Shown: positions 1-8,546 of the stretch, piece after piece
Layout: each line of letters opens with the position of its first letter
Numbering within the stretch: position 1 is the first letter of the stretch
Source: Herbidospora cretacea
GTDB taxonomy: Bacteria > Actinomycetota > Actinomycetes > Streptosporangiales > Streptosporangiaceae
Direction: 5' to 3'
Assembly (NCBI RefSeq): GCF_001570605.1
Contig: NZ_BBXG01000017.1
Span: forward strand, 1-64,000
DNA: 64,000 nt
Made by a program: the position numbers and the translations under genes
Notes under the pieces: model-generated
Seen by the model: only the letters and a program-made list of their open reading frames with translations
The model's database searches: none
Told to the model about the DNA's origin: nothing

Positions 1-649
1 CGATGACGTCCTGCTTGCGGATGCGGCCGCCGACGCCGGTGCCGTTGAGCTGCTCGAGGTTCACGCCGTGCTCGGTGGCGAGCTTGCGGACCAGCGGGGT
101 GACGTAGGGCGTGTCACCCGTCGGCGCCGGGGCGGCCGGGGCCTGCTGGGCCGCCGGGGCCGGCTGGTAGCTCTGCGGCGGGGCCGGGGGGGCGGGCTGC
201 GGGGTCGAGGAGATCGGCGCGCTCTGCTGCGCCGGCTGCGGGGCCGGGGCGGGAGCGGCCTGCGGGGCCGGCTGGGGCGCGGGCTGCGGGGCAGGCTGCG
301 GGGCGGCCTGCTGGACCGGCTCGGGCTCGGGTTCCGGCTCGGGCTCCGGCTCCGGCTCGGGGGCCGCGGCGGGCGGCTCCTCCTGCGCGGCCGGAGCGCC
401 GCCCTCGGCGGCGTTTGAGTCGATGACGGCGAGCTCGGCGCCCACCTCGACCGTCTCGTCCTCGGCGACCAGGATCTTCGTCAGATATCCGGCGGACGGT
501 GAGGGGATCTCGGTGTCGACCTTGTCGGTCGACACCTCAAGCAGCGGCTCGTCGGCCTCGACGTGCTCGCCCTCCGACTTCAACCAGCGGGTGACGGTGC
601 CCTCGGTCACGCTCTCGCCGAGCTGGGGCATGGTTACGGAGACAGGCAT
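1..649 (-). CDS. sucB: 2-oxoacid dehydrogenase E2 (dihydrolipoamide acyltransferase), 3' part outside window
   Basis: E2 core of the pyruvate/2-oxoglutarate dehydrogenase complex, which carries acyl groups on lipoyl-lysine. The 216 visible residues hold an N-terminal lipoyl domain (about 1-77) with the modified lysine in STDKVDTE (Lys43). A long mobile linker (about 85-175) follows, made of Glu-Pro repeats and then Ala-Gln-Pro repeats. A peripheral subunit-binding domain begins near 180 ([26 protein letters not shown]). The catalytic acyltransferase domain lies beyond the left edge. The ATG at 649 gives the canonical [17 protein letters not shown] start. It follows lpdA by 29 bp on the same strand, so E3 and E2 are probably co-transcribed. 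Succinyl versus acetyl specificity cannot be read from this part. Confidence 0.93.
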   Translation of the reverse strand, partial: MPVSVTMPQLGESVTEGTVTRWLKSEGEHVEADEPLLEVSTDKVDTEIPSPSAGYLTKILVAEDETVEVGAELAVIDSNAAEGGAPAAQEEPPAAAPEPEPEPEPEPEPEPVQQAAPQPAPQPAPQPAPQAAPAPAPQPAQQSAPISSTPQPAPPAPPQSYQPAPAAQQAPAAPAPTGDTPYVTPLVRKLATEHGVNLEQLNGTGVGGRIRKQDVI

Positions 650-678
650 GGTGAGTCTTCGTCTTCCTTAGAGGGCTC

Positions 679-2061
679 TTAGTTGTGGACGTGGAGGGGT
701 TTGCCGGCCAGGGCCAGCATGGCCTCGCCGAGGGCCTCGGACTGCGTCGGGTGCGGGTGGATGAGCTGCGCCACGTCGCCCGCCGTCGCCTCCCAGTTGT
801 AGATGAGCTGCGCCTCGGCGATGAGCTCGCCGACCCTGGCGCCGACCATGTGCACGCCCAGCACCCGGCCGCCGTCGCGCTCGGCGACGACCTTGACCTC
901 GCCCTGGGTCTGCAGGATCTTGCTACGGCCGTTGCCCGCGAGGTTGTAGCTCAGCTCGACCACGTCGTGGCCGCGCTCCCGGGCGGTCGCGGCGCTGATG
1001 CCGACCGCGGCCACCTCGGGCTCGGAGTAGGTGATGCGCGGCACGCCGTCGTAGTCGATCGGGATGACCTTCTGCCCCGCGATGTGCTCGGCGACCATGA
1101 TGCCCTCGGCGAAGCCGACGTGGGCCAGCTGCAGCGTGGGGATGAGGTCGCCCACGGCGTAGACGCCCGGGACGCTGGTCTGGCAGAACTCGTTGACCAG
1201 GACGTAGCCCCGGTCGACCGAGACGCCCTGCTCCTCGTAGCCGAGACCGGAGGAGACCGGGCCGCGCCCGACCGCGACCAGCATGAGCTCCGCGTCGAGG
1301 GTCTTGCCGCCCTCCAGGGACACCACGACCCCGGTGTCGGTGGTCTTGACGCTCTCGAAGCGCTGACCGAGTTCGTACTTGATGCCGCGACGGCGGAAGG
1401 CCCGCTCCAGAAGCTTGGAGTTGGACTCGTCCTCCAGCGGGAGCAGGTGCGGCAGCGCCTCGACGATGGTCACCTCGGCCCCGAAGGAGCGCCACACGCT
1501 GGCGAACTCGACGCCGATGACGCCGCCGCCGAGGATGATGACCGACGACGGCACCCGGTCGAGGACCAGGGCGTGGTCGCTGGTGATGACCCGCTCGCCG
1601 TCGATGTCGAGGCCGGGAAGCGACTTCGGCACCGAGCCGGTGGCCAGCACGACGTTGCGGCCCGTGTAGACCTCACCGTTGACGGTGACCTGGTTGGGAC
1701 CGGTGAGCCGGCCCTCGCCCTCGACCACGGTGATCTTCTTGCTCTTGATGAGGCCCTGCAGGCCCTTCCAGAGCCCGCTGATCACCTTGTCCTTGTAGGC
1801 CAGCACCCCCGGCACGTCGATCCCGTCGAAACGGGTCTTCACACCGAAGGCCTCGCCCTCGCGCGCCTGGTCGGCCAGCTCCGCGGCGTGCAGCAGGGCC
1901 TTGGTGGGGATGCACCCCTGATGGAGGCACGTGCCGCCCACCTTGGCCTTCTCGATGAGAACGACGCTCTTGCCGAGCTCGGCCGCCCGCAGGGCGCAGG
2001 CGTAGCCGCCGCTACCGCCGCCTAGGACAACGATGTCGAAGGGGCCGCTGCCTTCAGCCAC
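679..2061 (-). CDS. lpdA: dihydrolipoyl dehydrogenase (E3)
   Basis: Flavoprotein that reoxidises dihydrolipoamide on E2 with NAD+. The 460 residues match the family's usual length. Seen in order: FAD-binding GGGSGGYACALRAAELG near residue 14; the redox disulfide GGTCLHQGCIPTK (Cys45/Cys50); a second Rossmann motif LGGGVIGVEFA near 177 for NAD; and the C-terminal HPHPTQSEALGEA, where the His-Glu pair acts as the acid/base from the partner subunit. The start is GTG at 2061 with GGGAG upstream. It lies between pepA and the E2 gene, as in many actinomycetes. Confidence 0.97.
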   Translation of the reverse strand: MAEGSGPFDIVVLGGGSGGYACALRAAELGKSVVLIEKAKVGGTCLHQGCIPTKALLHAAELADQAREGEAFGVKTRFDGIDVPGVLAYKDKVISGLWKGLQGLIKSKKITVVEGEGRLTGPNQVTVNGEVYTGRNVVLATGSVPKSLPGLDIDGERVITSDHALVLDRVPSSVIILGGGVIGVEFASVWRSFGAEVTIVEALPHLLPLEDESNSKLLERAFRRRGIKYELGQRFESVKTTDTGVVVSLEGGKTLDAELMLVAVGRGPVSSGLGYEEQGVSVDRGYVLVNEFCQTSVPGVYAVGDLIPTLQLAHVGFAEGIMVAEHIAGQKVIPIDYDGVPRITYSEPEVAAVGISAATARERGHDVVELSYNLAGNGRSKILQTQGEVKVVAERDGGRVLGVHMVGARVGELIAEAQLIYNWEATAGDVAQLIHPHPTQSEALGEAMLALAGKPLHVHN

Positions 2062-2128
2062 TGGAAAGCTCCCTAATGAATACTGCCGTGGTACGGCATC
2101 TTTTCACTTGTCTTGGATGATCGTGTGC

Positions 2129-3655
2129 TCAGCCCGCATAGCGTTCGGCGATGGCGACGAGCGTGCGGGTGATCGCTCCGGTGCCGCCCTTGGGGGTGTA
2201 ACCGTAGGGCTCGCCCTTGTTGAACGCCGGGCCCGCCATGTCGATGTGAGCCCAGTCAACCCCTTCGGGCACGAACTCGCGCAGGAAGATGCCCGCCGCC
2301 AGCATGCCGCCCCAGCGCTCGGGGTGGAGGTTGGCGATGTCGGCCACCGACGAGTCGAGCCCCTTGCGCAGTTCGGCGGGCAGGGGCATGCCCCACACGC
2401 TCTCGCCCTGCGCCCCGGCCAGTTCGACCACGGAGCTCCGCAGCCCGTCGTCGTTGCTCATCACCGCGGCCGTGCGCCAGCCGAGCGCCACGATCTGGGC
2501 GCCGGTCAGCGTGGCCGCGTCGACGATCAGGTCGGGCGAGTCCTGGGCCGCGCGGGCGATGCCGTCGATGAGGACCAGCCGGCCCTCGGCGTCGGTGTCG
2601 AGCACCTCGACGGTCTTGCCGCTGTAGGTGTGGAGCACGTCGGAGGGCCGCTGGGCGGTGCCCGAGGGCATGTTCTCGGCCAGGCACAGGTAGCCGACGG
2701 CGTTGACGTGGAGCCCGAGACGGGAGACCGCCAGCAGGGCGCCCAGCACGGCGGCCGCGCCGCCCATGTCGGACTTCATCCAGTCCATCGACGCGGACGG
2801 CTTCAGCGACAGGCCGCCGGAGTCGAACGTGATCCCCTTGCCGACGAACGCGACCGTCTTGGTGGCCTGCGGGTGGGAATAGGCCACCCGGGCCAGCCGC
2901 GGCGGGCGGGACGAGCCCTGGCCGACGCCGACGATGCCGCCGTAGCCGTTCTCCTTGAGCTCGTTCTCGTCGAGCACCTCGACGCTCAGCCCGTTCTTGC
3001 CGCCGATCTCCTCGGCGATCTCCGCGAACCGGGCCGGCCACAGGTCGGACGGCGGCGTGTTGACCAGATCGCGGACCAGCGTGACCGAGTCGGCCAGCGT
3101 GGCGGCGCGCCGGACGGCGCTCTCGGCCTCGGCGGCGGAGGTGACCAGCTCCACCTCGGCCAGCGGGGCCCTCTGCTGCCCGTTGGTCTGATAGCGGCTG
3201 AAGGAGTAGGCCCCCAGGATGGTGCCGATGGCGACCGCCTCGACCTCCTCGGCCGTGGCGGCGGGCAGCGCGACGGCGGCCGACGCGGTGCCGGCCAGCG
3301 CGCGCGCTCCGGCGCCGGCGGCCCTGCGGAGGGTCTCCAGTTCCAGGGACTCGCCGTCGGCGGGCGGGGCGCCGAGCCCCACCGCCACGACGAGCGGCGC
3401 CGGGATCGCGCCGAACGTGGGGAACTTGGCGATCTCCTCGGGCTTGCCCGCGAAACCCATCGCGGTCAGCGTGGCGGCGAGCCGTCCGCCCAGGGCCTGA
3501 TCAAGGCCGGCGGCCCCGGCCGCGGCCTGTGGGCCCTCCGGGGTGGCGTGGATGCCGATAACGAGGGCATCGGTCTCTATGGAGACCGTGTCAGATGCAT
3601 TGACGCGCACTGTGGTCACGTGAGCCGATGCTAGCTGTGCTTTCTCCGTACTCAT
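2129..3655 (-). CDS. pepA: leucyl aminopeptidase (peptidase family M17)
   Basis: Cytosolic di-metal aminopeptidase that removes N-terminal residues from peptides. Its 508 residues are typical of the family. Metal-site residues are present: VGKGITFDSGG (Lys273, Asp278), KSDMGG (Asp296) and the signature at 353-360. That signature reads DTDAEGRL, where the family consensus is NTDAEGRL, so the first Asn is Asp here while the metal ligands and the catalytic Arg remain. The N-terminal about 170 residues form the less conserved macrodomain-like part. It starts at ATG 3655 and is followed by lpdA after 67 bp. Activity is probably retained. Confidence 0.95.
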   Translation of the reverse strand: MSTEKAQLASAHVTTVRVNASDTVSIETDALVIGIHATPEGPQAAAGAAGLDQALGGRLAATLTAMGFAGKPEEIAKFPTFGAIPAPLVVAVGLGAPPADGESLELETLRRAAGAGARALAGTASAAVALPAATAEEVEAVAIGTILGAYSFSRYQTNGQQRAPLAEVELVTSAAEAESAVRRAATLADSVTLVRDLVNTPPSDLWPARFAEIAEEIGGKNGLSVEVLDENELKENGYGGIVGVGQGSSRPPRLARVAYSHPQATKTVAFVGKGITFDSGGLSLKPSASMDWMKSDMGGAAAVLGALLAVSRLGLHVNAVGYLCLAENMPSGTAQRPSDVLHTYSGKTVEVLDTDAEGRLVLIDGIARAAQDSPDLIVDAATLTGAQIVALGWRTAAVMSNDDGLRSSVVELAGAQGESVWGMPLPAELRKGLDSSVADIANLHPERWGGMLAAGIFLREFVPEGVDWAHIDMAGPAFNKGEPYGYTPKGGTGAITRTLVAIAERYAG

Positions 3656-3692
3656 AAACTCGGGTTCGTCCTACCAATAGGTTGGGGGATGT

Positions 3693-4475
3693 TTACGGGG
3701 CGGTGAACGTCACCGCGACGGCGAGCAGGCTCGCCGCGGTCGCGACCTCCGCGAGCGCCCCGAGCACGTCCCCGGTGATCCCCCCGAGCCGCCTCACCGC
3801 GGCGGCGAGGACGAACCAGGCGGCGGCCAGCCCGATGGGCACCGCGCTGACCAGCACCGGAACGTCGCGAAACGCGATCATAGCGACGATCGTCAAGGTG
3901 CCAGTAGAGGCCAACGCCCCCGGGACCCCCACTGTTCCCGCCACGAGCACGCCCAGCCCCTCGGGCCGCGCGGCCCTGAACCGGGGCGTACAGGCCCACA
4001 TGACCGCGAGCCGCCCGGTCGCCACCGCGACGGGCAGCGCCCACACGGCGCGGGGCCCCGCATCTCCCAGCGCGGCCACCTGGAGTCCCACGCAGAAGAT
4101 CAGCGCGACCACCCCGAAGGGCCCGATGTCGGACCGCTTCATGATCGCCAGCGCCTCCGGCGCGGCCTTCCCGCTCCCCAGCCCGTCGGCCAGATCGGCG
4201 AGCCCGTCGAGATGCAGCGCCCGCGTCAGCAGCACCAGCGTCCCGAGCGCCAGCAGCGCGGCCGTCACCGGCCCGAGCCCGAACCAGAACGCCCCCTGCC
4301 AGACCACGGCCGCGATCGCCCCCAGCAGCAGCCCGACGAGCGGCGCGAGCGTCATGGCCCGCCCGGCGGTCCGCGCGTCGACGGCGACATGCCGGGGCAC
4401 CGGCAGCACACTGAGCAGCGACACCGCCAGCCACCAGCCGTCCACCCACCCCCGGGCCGTCGTCGGGACGCTCAC
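3693..4475 (-). CDS. cobS: adenosylcobinamide-GDP ribazoletransferase
   Basis: Integral membrane enzyme that joins alpha-ribazole (or its phosphate) to adenosylcobinamide-GDP in the last steps of cobalamin assembly. The 260-residue protein shows the conserved acidic motif LHLDGLADLADGLGSGK near residue 87 and MKRSDIGPFGVVAL near 110, both diagnostic for CobS. Several hydrophobic helices follow (ALLALGTLVLLT, LVGLLLGAIAAVVW, and others). Its ATG overlaps the end of cobU by 4 bp, so the two enzymes that act in sequence are translationally coupled. The family is restricted to cobamide synthesis or salvage. Confidence 0.95.
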   Translation of the reverse strand: MSVPTTARGWVDGWWLAVSLLSVLPVPRHVAVDARTAGRAMTLAPLVGLLLGAIAAVVWQGAFWFGLGPVTAALLALGTLVLLTRALHLDGLADLADGLGSGKAAPEALAIMKRSDIGPFGVVALIFCVGLQVAALGDAGPRAVWALPVAVATGRLAVMWACTPRFRAARPEGLGVLVAGTVGVPGALASTGTLTIVAMIAFRDVPVLVSAVPIGLAAAWFVLAAAVRRLGGITGDVLGALAEVATAASLLAVAVTFTAP

Positions 4476-5443
4476 GGCAGGGAGGTGACCCGGCCCGCGA
4501 CGACCAGGGCCGCCTCCTCCGACTCGTCGGCCAGGCGCCGGTTCAGCTCACCGAGCGTGTCGCGGAAGATCCGCCCCGAGGCGTGTTCCGGCACCACCCC
4601 GAGCCCGACCTCGTCACTGACCAGCACGACCCGCGCCCGCGTGGCCCGCCACGCCGCCACCAGCCCGTCACAGGATCCGCGCACCCGCCCCGGGTCCTCC
4701 CAGCCGCCGAGCTCGTCGAAGACGCCCGCCAGCCAGGTCCCCAGCCCGTCGACCAGGACCGCGCCGGTCTCGGCGGCCAACACGTCTTCCAGGTCGCGCG
4801 TCTCCCGGGTCCGCCAGTGGGCGGGCCGGCGGTCGCGGTGGGCGGCGATCCGCCCGGTCCAGTCCGCGTCGCCGTGCGCGTCACCCGTGGCGACGTAAAG
4901 GACGTCCGGCTCCCCGGCGAGCCGCATCTCCGCCTCCTCCGACTTCCCCGACCGGGTCCCCCCCAGCAGGACCGTCCGGTGAGGCCCCGCCGAGTCGTGA
5001 GCGGCCCGGTCGGAGGTCTCCAGCACGGTCCCGTCAGGCACCCGCACCGCCCCCCAGAAGCCCAGCCGCCGGTCGAACTCCGCCTCCGACCTGACCCGAT
5101 GGTCCAGCCCCACCGCCACAACCCGGGTCGCCCGGTTCACCAGCCCACGGCTCCTTAGCGCCCCCAGCCGGAAGGGGTCGTCAAGAAGGTCGATCAGCAC
5201 CAGGTCGAACGCCGGCCCCGGCCCGGTCCCGCCGCCCCCGTTGGCGAACAGCAGGCTCCCGCCGTCCGGCCCCACGACGACGTCCCCGTCGTCGGTCCGC
5301 GCGAGCTCATACCCGTCGAGCGCGGCGTTGTCGTCCACCACCACGGAAAGAGGCCTGACCCCCGCCCCCACCGAACGACACGAAGCGCACCCGTCCGACG
5401 GCCACCCGTTGGGCCCACCCGTCCCGCTCAGCTCGACCTTCAA
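4472..5443 (-). CDS. cobU: adenosylcobinamide kinase / guanylyltransferase with N-terminal extension
   Basis: Phosphorylates adenosylcobinamide and transfers GMP to it, giving CobS its substrate. The CobU domain is the C-terminal about 170 residues. It has P-loop GGTRSGKS (161-168), VDGLGTWLAG and VSDEVGLGVVPE. The first about 150 residues are extra. They begin ELSGTGGPNGWPSDGCASC, resembling the opening of PhnP-like metallo-beta-lactamase proteins, but no HxHxDH metal motif follows, so this looks like a decayed or structural domain. The start is TTG at 5443, supported by GAGGAGACGGGG directly upstream. No cobalamin riboswitch was found in the 290 bp upstream. Confidence 0.92.
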   Translation of the reverse strand: MKVELSGTGGPNGWPSDGCASCRSVGAGVRPLSVVVDDNAALDGYELARTDDGDVVVGPDGGSLLFANGGGGTGPGPAFDLVLIDLLDDPFRLGALRSRGLVNRATRVVAVGLDHRVRSEAEFDRRLGFWGAVRVPDGTVLETSDRAAHDSAGPHRTVLLGGTRSGKSEEAEMRLAGEPDVLYVATGDAHGDADWTGRIAAHRDRRPAHWRTRETRDLEDVLAAETGAVLVDGLGTWLAGVFDELGGWEDPGRVRGSCDGLVAAWRATRARVVLVSDEVGLGVVPEHASGRIFRDTLGELNRRLADESEEAALVVAGRVTSLP

Positions 5444-5666
5444 CCCCGTCTCCTCTCACCCGGAAGCCGATGGAAGCATCCATCCCCTCGGGCATCCCAC
5501 TCCTGCACGAGCCCCCTCATCGTGGATTCGGCGTCTCAAGGCCAGGACGAATCCCCGCTCCCCGGAAATCCATGAGCGCCCAACCGCCTCCAAGCGGCGC
5601 AACCCCTGCCAGCCCGTCGAGGACCGGCGAGGAGGTCGGCCTGGAGATGCCGTACAGAAAAACTAA

Positions 5667-5704
5667 GACCGCCGCCCGAAACCCTAGAGGGCCGGGCGGC
5701 GGTC
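5667..5704 (-). terminator. rho-independent terminator after the SCO2322-like gene
   Basis: A perfect 12-bp stem (arms 5667-5678 and 5693-5704) with a 14-nt loop. On the minus strand it is followed by a T-rich run (complement of 5656-5666). It lies 35 bp beyond the stop at 5739 and insulates that gene from cobU. Confidence 0.85.
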
Positions 5705-5738
5705 GCGGCGGGCGGGTGCGCGCCTGGGGGAACGGGTT

Positions 5739-6389
5739 TCAGCTCGCGCGGCGGCGCAGGAGGAAGAAGACGCCGGCGCCTGCCGCCACCGCGGCGGCGC
5801 CGCCCGCGATGAGCAGGACGGGGACTCCGCCCTCCTCTGCGGCGGGGGAGGCCGGGGCGGCCTGGCTGACGGGGAGTTCCCGGCCCGTCGTGGTGTTCTT
5901 GGCCGGGTAACCGCTGACGGCCAGCACGTTGCCGGTCTCGTCGACCCTCGGGCGGGTCGTGTCCGAGGACAGCAGCTGGAGCGACGTCGCCGACTCGGGG
6001 GCGACGACGCAGGTCACGGTGCTCGCCGGGGGAGTGTCGCCCGGGTAGGCGTCGACCTCGCCGTCGCCGTAGTCGACGGCCAGGACGACCCGCTTCTGGC
6101 CCGACGTGGCGGCCTGCTTGCCGCAGACGTCGTCGAAGGCGGGGACCTCGCGGGGCGAGTCGGTGCCGGTGCCGTCGGGGGAGACGCCGAAGCGCCAGCC
6201 GATGACCGAACCGTCCTGCGGCACGCCGGCGGACTCCGGCAGCAGCCAGGCCAGGCCGTCGCTCTGCCAGAAGGTCCAGGCGCGTGGCGTGTCGGGCCCC
6301 GGCTGGGGCGCGAACGCTGAGAGCGCGGCCAGCACCAGCGCGCCGAGAGTAACGCGGATCAGCAGTTTGTGAGGGTTTGAGGGCAGCAT
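5739..6389 (-). CDS. secreted, membrane-anchored SCO2322-family protein
   Basis: Function unknown. The 216 residues begin with a signal peptide (LLIRVTLGALVLAALSAFA). The conserved RAWTFWQSDG motif characteristic of SCO2322-like proteins comes next, then a region with two Cys (VCGKQ and TVTCVV) that could form a disulfide. The end is a C-terminal hydrophobic anchor (VLLIAGGAAAVAAGAGVFFLL) with an RRR stop-transfer. ATG 6389 is preferred over the longer frame from 6503 because GGAGG sits 8 nt upstream and the signal peptide starts there; the longer version would also overlap the next gene. In Streptomyces, relatives lie near cobalt/cobalamin uptake genes as I recall, and cobU-cobS follow here, so a corrin link is possible but only inferred. 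Confidence 0.8.
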   Translation of the reverse strand: MLPSNPHKLLIRVTLGALVLAALSAFAPQPGPDTPRAWTFWQSDGLAWLLPESAGVPQDGSVIGWRFGVSPDGTGTDSPREVPAFDDVCGKQAATSGQKRVVLAVDYGDGEVDAYPGDTPPASTVTCVVAPESATSLQLLSSDTTRPRVDETGNVLAVSGYPAKNTTTGRELPVSQAAPASPAAEEGGVPVLLIAGGAAAVAAGAGVFFLLRRRAS

Positions 6390-6496
6390 GGAATGGCCTC
6401 CGTGCTCGGGTTTGAACGCTGGGGGAGATAGGGTTCCCAGGCACCCTTCGGATTTCCCCTGGAGGGAACGAGCGGCCGCGAACAGGAGCGTATGGC

Positions 6497-6706
6497 ATGA
6501 CATGGCGCTGGCGTTATGAAAACGCTAATGGTGGTGAGGTATCCGCCGCAGAATTGTCGCGCGAGGTCTTTCCCAGCCAGGCCGATGCGGAGTCGTGGCT
6601 CGGAGAAAGCTGGCGTGAGCTGCTGGAAGCAGGTGTGGAGCAGGTGACTCTGCTCGATGGCGACCGGGTCGAATACAAGGGAATGTCATTGCGCCCACAG
6701 GAATGA
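6497..6706 (+). CDS. conserved small actinobacterial protein, function unknown
   Basis: A 69-residue soluble protein rich in Trp and Glu (starts TWRWRYENANGGEV, with QADAESWLGESWRELLEAG in the middle). It resembles small conserved hypothetical proteins of actinomycetes that I recognise only by pattern. The ATG at 6497 has AGGAG 7 nt upstream, and the stop is followed immediately by a strong terminator, so this is a compact, independently transcribed gene. Codon use is less GC-biased at its 5' end than in neighbouring genes. No signal or membrane segment is visible. Confidence 0.75.
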   Translation: MTWRWRYENANGGEVSAAELSREVFPSQADAESWLGESWRELLEAGVEQVTLLDGDRVEYKGMSLRPQE

Positions 6707-6736
6707 AAAAGGCCCGCCGTGAATGGCGGGCCTTTT
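6707..6736. terminator. bidirectional terminator
   Basis: A 12-bp stem (6707-6718 with 6725-6736) with A-rich and T-rich flanks serves both the 69-residue gene on the plus strand and the aldo/keto reductase on the minus strand. Confidence 0.9.
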
Positions 6737-6739
6737 GTT

Positions 6740-7744
6740 CTACGGGCGTTTCTTGGGAGCGTTGGTACTCGTGAGGGAGGGGTCGGTCACGACGACCGGG
6801 CCGAGGATGTCGTCGACCTTCTTCATGACGTCGGCGTCGAGCTTGACCCCGGCCGCCTTGACGTTGTCGCGCACCTGCTCGGGCCGCGAGGCGCCGATGA
6901 TCGCCGACGACACGTTGGAGTTCTGCAGCACCCACGCCACGGCGAACTGGGCCATCGACAGCCCCAGGTCGGCGGCCACCGGCTTGAGCTCCTGGACGCG
7001 GGTCAGCAGGTCGTCGTCGAGCATCCGCTTGATGAAGTTCCCGCCGCTCGGGTCGAGCGCCCGCGAGCCCTCGGGCGGCGCCTGGCCGGGCAGGTACTTG
7101 CCGGTCAGCACGCCCTGGGCGATCGGCGAGAACACGATCTGGCCGATGCCCTCCTTCTCGGACAGCGGCACGACCTCGCCCTCGATGACCCGCCACAGCG
7201 CGGAGTACTGCGGCTGGTTGGAGACGATGCGGTCGAAGCCCATCTCGTCGGCCAGCTTCAGCGCGGCGGCGATCTGGTCGGCGGTCCACTCGCTGACGCC
7301 GATGTACAGCGCCTTGCCCTGCCGCACGATGTCGTCGAAGGCCCGCAGGGTCTCCTCGAGCGGCGTCTCGTGGTCGTAGCGGTGGGCCTGGTAGAGGTCG
7401 ACGTAGTCGGTCTGGAGGCGGCGCAGGGAGCCGTTGATCGACTCCATGATGTGCTTGCGTGACAGGCCCCGGTCGTTGCGGCCCTCCCCGGTCGGCCAGT
7501 AGACCTTGGTGAAGATCTCCAGCGACTCACGGCGGACGCCTTCGAGGGCGCGACCGAGCACCTCCTCCGCGCGGGTGCCCGCGTAGACGTCGGCGGTGTC
7601 GAAGGTCGTGATGCCCTCGTCGAGGGCGGCCTTCACGCAAGCGCGGGCGGCGTCCTCCTCGACCTGGGAGCCGTGGGTGATCCAGTTGCCATAGCTGATC
7701 TCGCTGATGACGAGGCCACTTCGGCCCAGATGGCGGAATTCCAT
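6740..7744 (-). CDS. aldo/keto reductase (voltage-gated K+ channel beta-subunit-like)
   Basis: NADPH-dependent carbonyl reductase of the AKR superfamily, 334 residues. It starts MEFRHLGRSGLVISEISYGNW. The catalytic tetrad is visible as Asp/Tyr in FDTADVYAGTRAE, Lys in FTKVYWP and His in QAHRYD. NADP-binding elements SPIAQGVLTGKY and IIGASRPEQVRDN near the C-terminus match the KCNAB/YghZ-like branch. It stands alone between two terminator-bearing regions, so it is probably monocistronic. The physiological substrate cannot be told. Confidence 0.93.
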   Translation of the reverse strand: MEFRHLGRSGLVISEISYGNWITHGSQVEEDAARACVKAALDEGITTFDTADVYAGTRAEEVLGRALEGVRRESLEIFTKVYWPTGEGRNDRGLSRKHIMESINGSLRRLQTDYVDLYQAHRYDHETPLEETLRAFDDIVRQGKALYIGVSEWTADQIAAALKLADEMGFDRIVSNQPQYSALWRVIEGEVVPLSEKEGIGQIVFSPIAQGVLTGKYLPGQAPPEGSRALDPSGGNFIKRMLDDDLLTRVQELKPVAADLGLSMAQFAVAWVLQNSNVSSAIIGASRPEQVRDNVKAAGVKLDADVMKKVDDILGPVVVTDPSLTSTNAPKKRP

Positions 7745-7774
7745 GGGCCAACTCTAGACAACTAAGACAAAAAC

Positions 7775-8401
7775 CTACCTTTTGGGGGAGGTTTCGGGGA
7801 CCGGCGCGCCACCCGGCTGGACGGTCGGCTTGGGGAAGCGCAGCCGCCGGATCTGCGAGGACCGCATGGCGGCGTAGAAGCCGACGCCCTTGAGGTTCTC
7901 GTCGGGGAACCGCTCGGCCGCGAGCTTCTTGACCTTGCCCGCGACGTAGAAGGAGCTGCCGACCACGAGCACCAGCACCACCGGCAGCGACATCGTGTAG
8001 ATCGTGAGCACCCAGCGGCGGATCTCGACCGGGAAGGGGATCATCGACAGCAGCATGATGATCAGCACGGCCGGCAGGAAGTACTGCCCCGGAAGACGCC
8101 GGGCGTCGACGAAGTCACGCGCCAACTTGCGCACCGGGCCCCGGTCACGGGCCGGCAGATAACGGTCTTCACCCCGCATCATGCCCTCTCGGGCCTTGTC
8201 GCGGAGCAACCGGTCACGCTCGCGCGCCTGCCGGTAGGCCTCCTTGCGGTTCTTCGGTGCCGTCACCGGAGACCGGCGGCGCCCCTCGGCCTCGCTGCGC
8301 TTGGGCGTCGGACGGCCCTTCGCAGGGGTCACGGCAGGCTTAGGATCAACATCAGGGACGGGGGTAGCGTCCGTGGTGGTCTGGGTACGACGTCGGAACA
8401 C
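7775..8401 (-). CDS. DUF3043 membrane protein
   Basis: A 208-residue actinobacterial membrane protein of unknown function. The N-terminal about 110 residues are basic and disordered (PKNRKEAYRQARERDRLLRD, a DUF3043 hallmark). Two transmembrane helices follow (FLPAVLIIMLLSMIPF and ILTIYTMSLPVVLVLVVGSS-like), then a basic tail. The GTG start at 8401 has no clear ribosome site but lies 7 nt after a TACGCT -10 box, suggesting a leaderless mRNA. It is divergent from pspA, whose product also works at the membrane. The family is widespread in Streptomyces-like genomes. Confidence 0.85.
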   Translation of the reverse strand: MFRRRTQTTTDATPVPDVDPKPAVTPAKGRPTPKRSEAEGRRRSPVTAPKNRKEAYRQARERDRLLRDKAREGMMRGEDRYLPARDRGPVRKLARDFVDARRLPGQYFLPAVLIIMLLSMIPFPVEIRRWVLTIYTMSLPVVLVLVVGSSFYVAGKVKKLAAERFPDENLKGVGFYAAMRSSQIRRLRFPKPTVQPGGAPVPETSPKR

Positions 8402-8408
8402 GTTGTCC

Positions 8409-8414
8409 AGCGTA
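8409..8414 (-). promoter_or_regulatory. -10 box of a leaderless promoter for the DUF3043 gene
   Basis: TACGCT on the minus strand, separated by 7 nt from the GTG start at 8401. There is no Shine-Dalgarno sequence, so transcription probably starts at or next to the start codon. Confidence 0.4.
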
Positions 8415-8422
8415 CCGGGAGT

Positions 8423-8448
8423 GCAACTTAGTGACGCCCCCGTGCGTT
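8423..8448 (+). promoter_or_regulatory. candidate ECF (SigE-type) promoter of the psp operon
   Basis: GCAACT (8423-8428) and CGTT (8445-8448) are separated by 16 bp. This resembles the ECF sigma consensus GGAACT-N16-CGTT known for actinobacterial SigE. It lies about 100 bp before the pspA start, and psp genes are SigE targets in relatives. The -35 differs from consensus at one position. Confidence 0.45.
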
Positions 8449-8546
8449 ATGCGTAGGGTGAACCCAGGCGGCCTTGGCCGCCTTTGCGGGGCTTGAAACG
8501 GCTGGGGTTACCCACGCACAACCTAAGAAGGGGACGGCCGACGCGC

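Noticed and set aside
685-2025. Long plus-strand open frame opposite lpdA
   Set aside because: It mirrors lpdA in a GC-rich sequence, has a biased composition without domains, and lpdA has full motifs.
2129-3655. Inactive aminopeptidase because of DTDAEGRL in place of NTDAEGRL
   Set aside because: All metal ligands and the catalytic Lys/Arg remain, so loss of activity is not supported by one conservative change.
5444-5738. Cobalamin riboswitch upstream of cobU
   Set aside because: I looked for the conserved B12-box and flanking motifs on the minus strand and did not find them; only a terminator and a good ribosome site are present.
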